Assembly (NCBI GenBank): GCA_018812265.1 | Contig: JAHJDG010000197.1 | Coordinates: forward strand, 1-33,497 | Direction of reading: 5' to 3' | From: a bacterium | GTDB taxonomy: Bacteria > Electryoneota > RPQS01 | Length of the DNA: 33,497 bases | In this document: positions 30,949-33,497 of the stretch, one piece after another | How positions within the stretch are numbered: the stretch's first letter is position 1 | Layout of the letters: each line of letters begins with the position of its first letter | Translations under genes and position numbers: made by a program | Notes under the pieces: model-generated | The model's input: only the letters and a program-made list of their open reading frames with translations | The model's database searches: none | Told to the model about the DNA's origin: nothing

Positions 30949-33497
30949 CTATCGGATCAATACCATTTTCTTGGCGGCGAAAAATTCTCCGGCTCGGAGC
31001 TGACAAATGTAAACGCCCGATGCCATGGAATATCCGGACGTGTTCTTGCCGTTCCAGATGATTCGATGCTCGCCGGCCGGTCGTACCTCGTCCATCAACT
31101 TGATCACTTCCTGTCCGAGGAGATTGAACACCCGGAGTTCGACCCGCACGGCGGCGAACAGATCAAACCTGATTTCCGTGTTGGGATTGAACGGATTGGG
31201 ATAGTTCTGGTAGAGAACGTGACGCAACGGCATCGGAGGAGGCGAATCATCGTTTGCCAGACCGAGGGCAACAATGCGTTGTCCGTAGAAATCATACTGA
31301 GCAGAGGCGGATTGCTGGAGGTCCTGCGACCAGAACACGACGGCGCTGCCATCCAAACCGGGAACAAGAACCGGAGACACGTCGGCATTGGCGGCGGTGT
31401 CGCTGATGAGGCCGCCGATTTCCGGAATCCAATAGGGATCCGGCCCCGCCAATCCGTCGCCGTTCAAATGCGTGGCGGAGATGTGCGACTTGCCGAGGCC
31501 ATCTCCCACGTCCTCCCAAGCTACATATACGCCTCCGTTGTAATCCGAGACAACCGCGGGATTGAGCTGGTGGCCGGGTAGGTTGCACACGACTTGGCCG
31601 CTGTCACTCCATAGACGAATGCCTTCCGGAGAGATTCTCTGTGAGTAGATGTTGGTTAGGCTGGGGTCGTTGGTAACACCGTCTTTCCACACAACGATCA
31701 GATTGCCCGCATTGTCGAGCAGCGGCCGGGACTGTCTTTGTTCGCTTGCGCGTAGGGAAACCGGAATCCCCCGGTGCTGCCATAGCTCCGTCCCATCAGC
31801 GGAAACATGCTGAGCATAGACTTTCCGGTAATATGGCGCGCCAACCGTTTTGAGCCACGTGCAGTAGGCGCCACCTTGGCCATCGGAAGCCAGTTTGGGT
31901 TGAATGGCTCTCCAGGAATCGGCGGAATCACTCAGGATAACCGTCCAGAGGATGTTTCCGTCTGCGGTAATGCGTGCCAGACGGTACTGGGGTCCCGCTC
32001 CTTCCCACGCCACCAGGCAACTGCCGTCAGTTGCCGTCACGACCTTGGATTCATTCATCTGGTAAAAAGTGATAGTATCCAGTTGAACCGGAGCGGGCCA
32101 CATCCGCTCGCACTCCGAATTCATTCGCATCAGGTAGAATCCATCGGTTGGATACCAGAGCGAGAAGGCGACATAGCAGCCACCCACGCTGTCGGCGGAG
32201 GCCAAACCACCCGATTCATATCCTACATCTGCATCATCCCAAACCGACTTGGCCGTTCCATCGCCCATGACATGTCCATCAGCGGAAACATGTGCGAGAA
32301 ACGCAGCATATCCGTCTTCGTCGTTACCCGCACCGAGCAATGCGAAGAAACCGCCGCTGCCATCCGCACAGGCTTGGCTCGCATAAGCCCAGTAGTAGTA
32401 TGGATTCATGCCGGTCGTGTCGGGAACGATGATTGCCGTATCGGCGCTCAGCGTGGGCTGGCCCTGAATGTCGAGGATTTGATAGTACGTCTGCACTCCT
32501 GCCGTCCAGAACAGGGCGGTGCGCCCATCGGCCAAGGGAGCGGCGTATCCCTCGCTACCGGTGCTGGGCGGATACGACACAACGGAACGCCCTGCATCCC
32601 CAAGTAACCGCGTCCCGGTGGCGTAGTCCAGTTTCTGGAAAGAGAGCTTTCGACCATCCTGACCGTACAGCCCGCCCGCAAAGACAGTCAGGAAACCATC
32701 ACCTTGAGGTACGATGGCTGGCATCTGTTCATCGCCCGGCACAAGACAAACCTGAACTGCTCCCTGCGGCCAAGCGTTTTGTCCGGCGGCATTGAGGCGA
32801 ATCGCACGGATGTTCCGACCCACATACACTATTCCCTCCGGCCACCATTCCCACGCCGCAATCAGTCCGCCTTGTCCGTCACTGACCTGATGTGGCATGG
32901 ATCCGCATAGCAGCGTCCCGTTCTCTCCCCACAAGGCCGTGCCGCTTGGATCGAGCTTTTGACCATAGTAGTTACTCCCCCCACGGTAGTCACCCCATGT
33001 CAGCAGACAGCCATCACCCACGCCACCCGACACACTGAGAGCGACGCTGACACCGTACTGCGCGTCGGGAGCGGTGCACACCGGAATGCCGTTGGGCGTC
33101 CATTGCCTCTGCCCGGTGGCGTTCAAGTGCTGAGCCCAGATATCAGCGAAGTAATTGGTCCCATGCTTCCATGAGATGTAGCAGCCGCCACTGCCGTCCG
33201 GGGCAATCGCAGGATAGGAGTTGCTGTTCAGCGTGTCACAGGCCGTGATCGTTCCCCAGGGCTGCAAACCAGCCGTGGTTACTCGACTGGCTTTCGGCCT
33301 GGCCCCTTCCGTCCATGTGAGAATCATCCCACCGGAGCCATCTGTTGCTGCCGCATACGTGTCGGTGCTTTGACCGTTTACATAGATGTTTGGCCACGCG
33401 GCCACGCCCGTACTGGTGATGCGCTCGACGAAGACATATGAGCCGTAACCAACACGCCCGACCCAAGCGAGCATCGCACCACCGGCTTCATCAGGAA
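30949..33497 (-). CDS. T9SS-secreted beta-propeller-like protein, 5' truncated
   Basis: The frame runs past the right edge; the residues before the ATG at 33474 read PDEAGGA and belong to a repeat, so the start is outside the window. The visible ~850 residues contain about thirteen strands of the form DGSGGxxxxW or similar (DGSGGMILTW, DGSGGCYISW, DGQGGLIAAW, DGQGGAYCTW, YNGGVYVAWED), each followed by Q-K-L-D, Q-H-V-S or related turns, as in seven- or eight-bladed propellers. The last ~85 residues are a full T9SS type A sorting domain (LYQNYPNPFNPNTEI, VFNLLGQEVIKL, SGVYICQL, KKMVLIR). Secreted or surface-attached; ligand unknown. It has its own terminator and is not linked to nifJ. Confidence 0.87.
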   Translation of the reverse strand, partial: PDEAGGAMLAWVGRVGYGSYVFVERITSTGVAAWPNIYVNGQSTDTYAAATDGSGGMILTWTEGARPKASRVTTAGLQPWGTITACDTLNSNSYPAIAPDGSGGCYISWKHGTNYFADIWAQHLNATGQRQWTPNGIPVCTAPDAQYGVSVALSVSGGVGDGCLLTWGDYRGGSNYYGQKLDPSGTALWGENGTLLCGSMPHQVSDGQGGLIAAWEWWPEGIVYVGRNIRAIRLNAAGQNAWPQGAVQVCLVPGDEQMPAIVPQGDGFLTVFAGGLYGQDGRKLSFQKLDYATGTRLLGDAGRSVVSYPPSTGSEGYAAPLADGRTALFWTAGVQTYYQILDIQGQPTLSADTAIIVPDTTGMNPYYYWAYASQACADGSGGFFALLGAGNDEDGYAAFLAHVSADGHVMGDGTAKSVWDDADVGYESGGLASADSVGGCYVAFSLWYPTDGFYLMRMNSECERMWPAPVQLDTITFYQMNESKVVTATDGSCLVAWEGAGPQYRLARITADGNILWTVILSDSADSWRAIQPKLASDGQGGAYCTWLKTVGAPYYRKVYAQHVSADGTELWQHRGIPVSLRASEQRQSRPLLDNAGNLIVVWKDGVTNDPSLTNIYSQRISPEGIRLWSDSGQVVCNLPGHQLNPAVVSDYNGGVYVAWEDVGDGLGKSHISATHLNGDGLAGPDPYWIPEIGGLISDTAANADVSPVLVPGLDGSAVVFWSQDLQQSASAQYDFYGQRIVALGLANDDSPPPMPLRHVLYQNYPNPFNPNTEIRFDLFAAVRVELRVFNLLGQEVIKLMDEVRPAGEHRIIWNGKNTSGYSMASGVYICQLRAGEFFAAKKMVLIR

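Overview
The window reads like a chromosome segment of an uncultured, anaerobic, GC-rich bacterium of the FCB group (Bacteroidetes/Chlorobi and related candidate phyla). The main clue is the C-terminal type IX secretion (T9SS) sorting domain with YPNPFN, SGVY and a basic end, seen in the genes ending at 2490 and at 30949. Other clues are several large exported beta-helix or beta-propeller proteins without enzymatic domains, and oxygen-sensitive metabolism (pyruvate:ferredoxin oxidoreductase, a second 2-oxoacid:ferredoxin oxidoreductase, Nfn-type transhydrogenase, a KamA-type radical SAM enzyme, multiheme cytochromes). I cannot name a phylum from the sequence alone. GTG starts and 4-11 bp gene overlaps are frequent, and promoters of sigma70 type (TTGAnT-N16/17-TAnnnT) can be read in front of most operons.

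Layout. 1-4767 (+): a 5'-truncated beta-helix/FN3 exported protein, a T9SS cargo protein, a small RRM RNA-binding protein with its own promoter, long leader and terminator, then another exported beta-helix protein. 5095-11247 (-): a three-domain lipoprotein and a 1441-residue exported Cys-rich protein made of six ~220-residue repeats, each with one C-x3-C-H motif; I do not recognise this family. 11688-15319 (+): an 8-oxoguanine-deaminase-like amidohydrolase, an exported protein resembling the C-terminal domain of DUF2723 proteins, and an ECF sigma factor with zinc-finger anti-sigma factor; the last three genes overlap. 15478-16683 (-): a KamA-family radical SAM protein. 17156-20001 (+): an octaheme HAO-family cytochrome overlapping a NapC/ImcH-like membrane cytochrome.

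20080-30650 (-) is a ferredoxin-centred block: nifJ, a dihydroorotate-dehydrogenase-like protein, an Alvin-type ferredoxin, korDABC and nfnAB. Pyruvate and a second 2-oxoacid would be oxidised (or, in reverse, made by carboxylation) with ferredoxin as carrier, and NfnAB would balance reduced ferredoxin, NADH and NADPH. The cytochrome pair beside it offers a separate route from the quinone pool to a periplasmic acceptor. 30949-33497 (-) is the 3' part of a T9SS cargo protein of repeated DGxGG beta-propeller-like strands.

No rRNA, tRNA, CRISPR array, insertion sequence or phage gene was seen. The observations most worth following are the six-repeat C-x3-C-H protein, the octaheme/membrane cytochrome pair, the sigma/anti-sigma operon with its exported partner, and a terminator hairpin between the probable korD promoter and korD.
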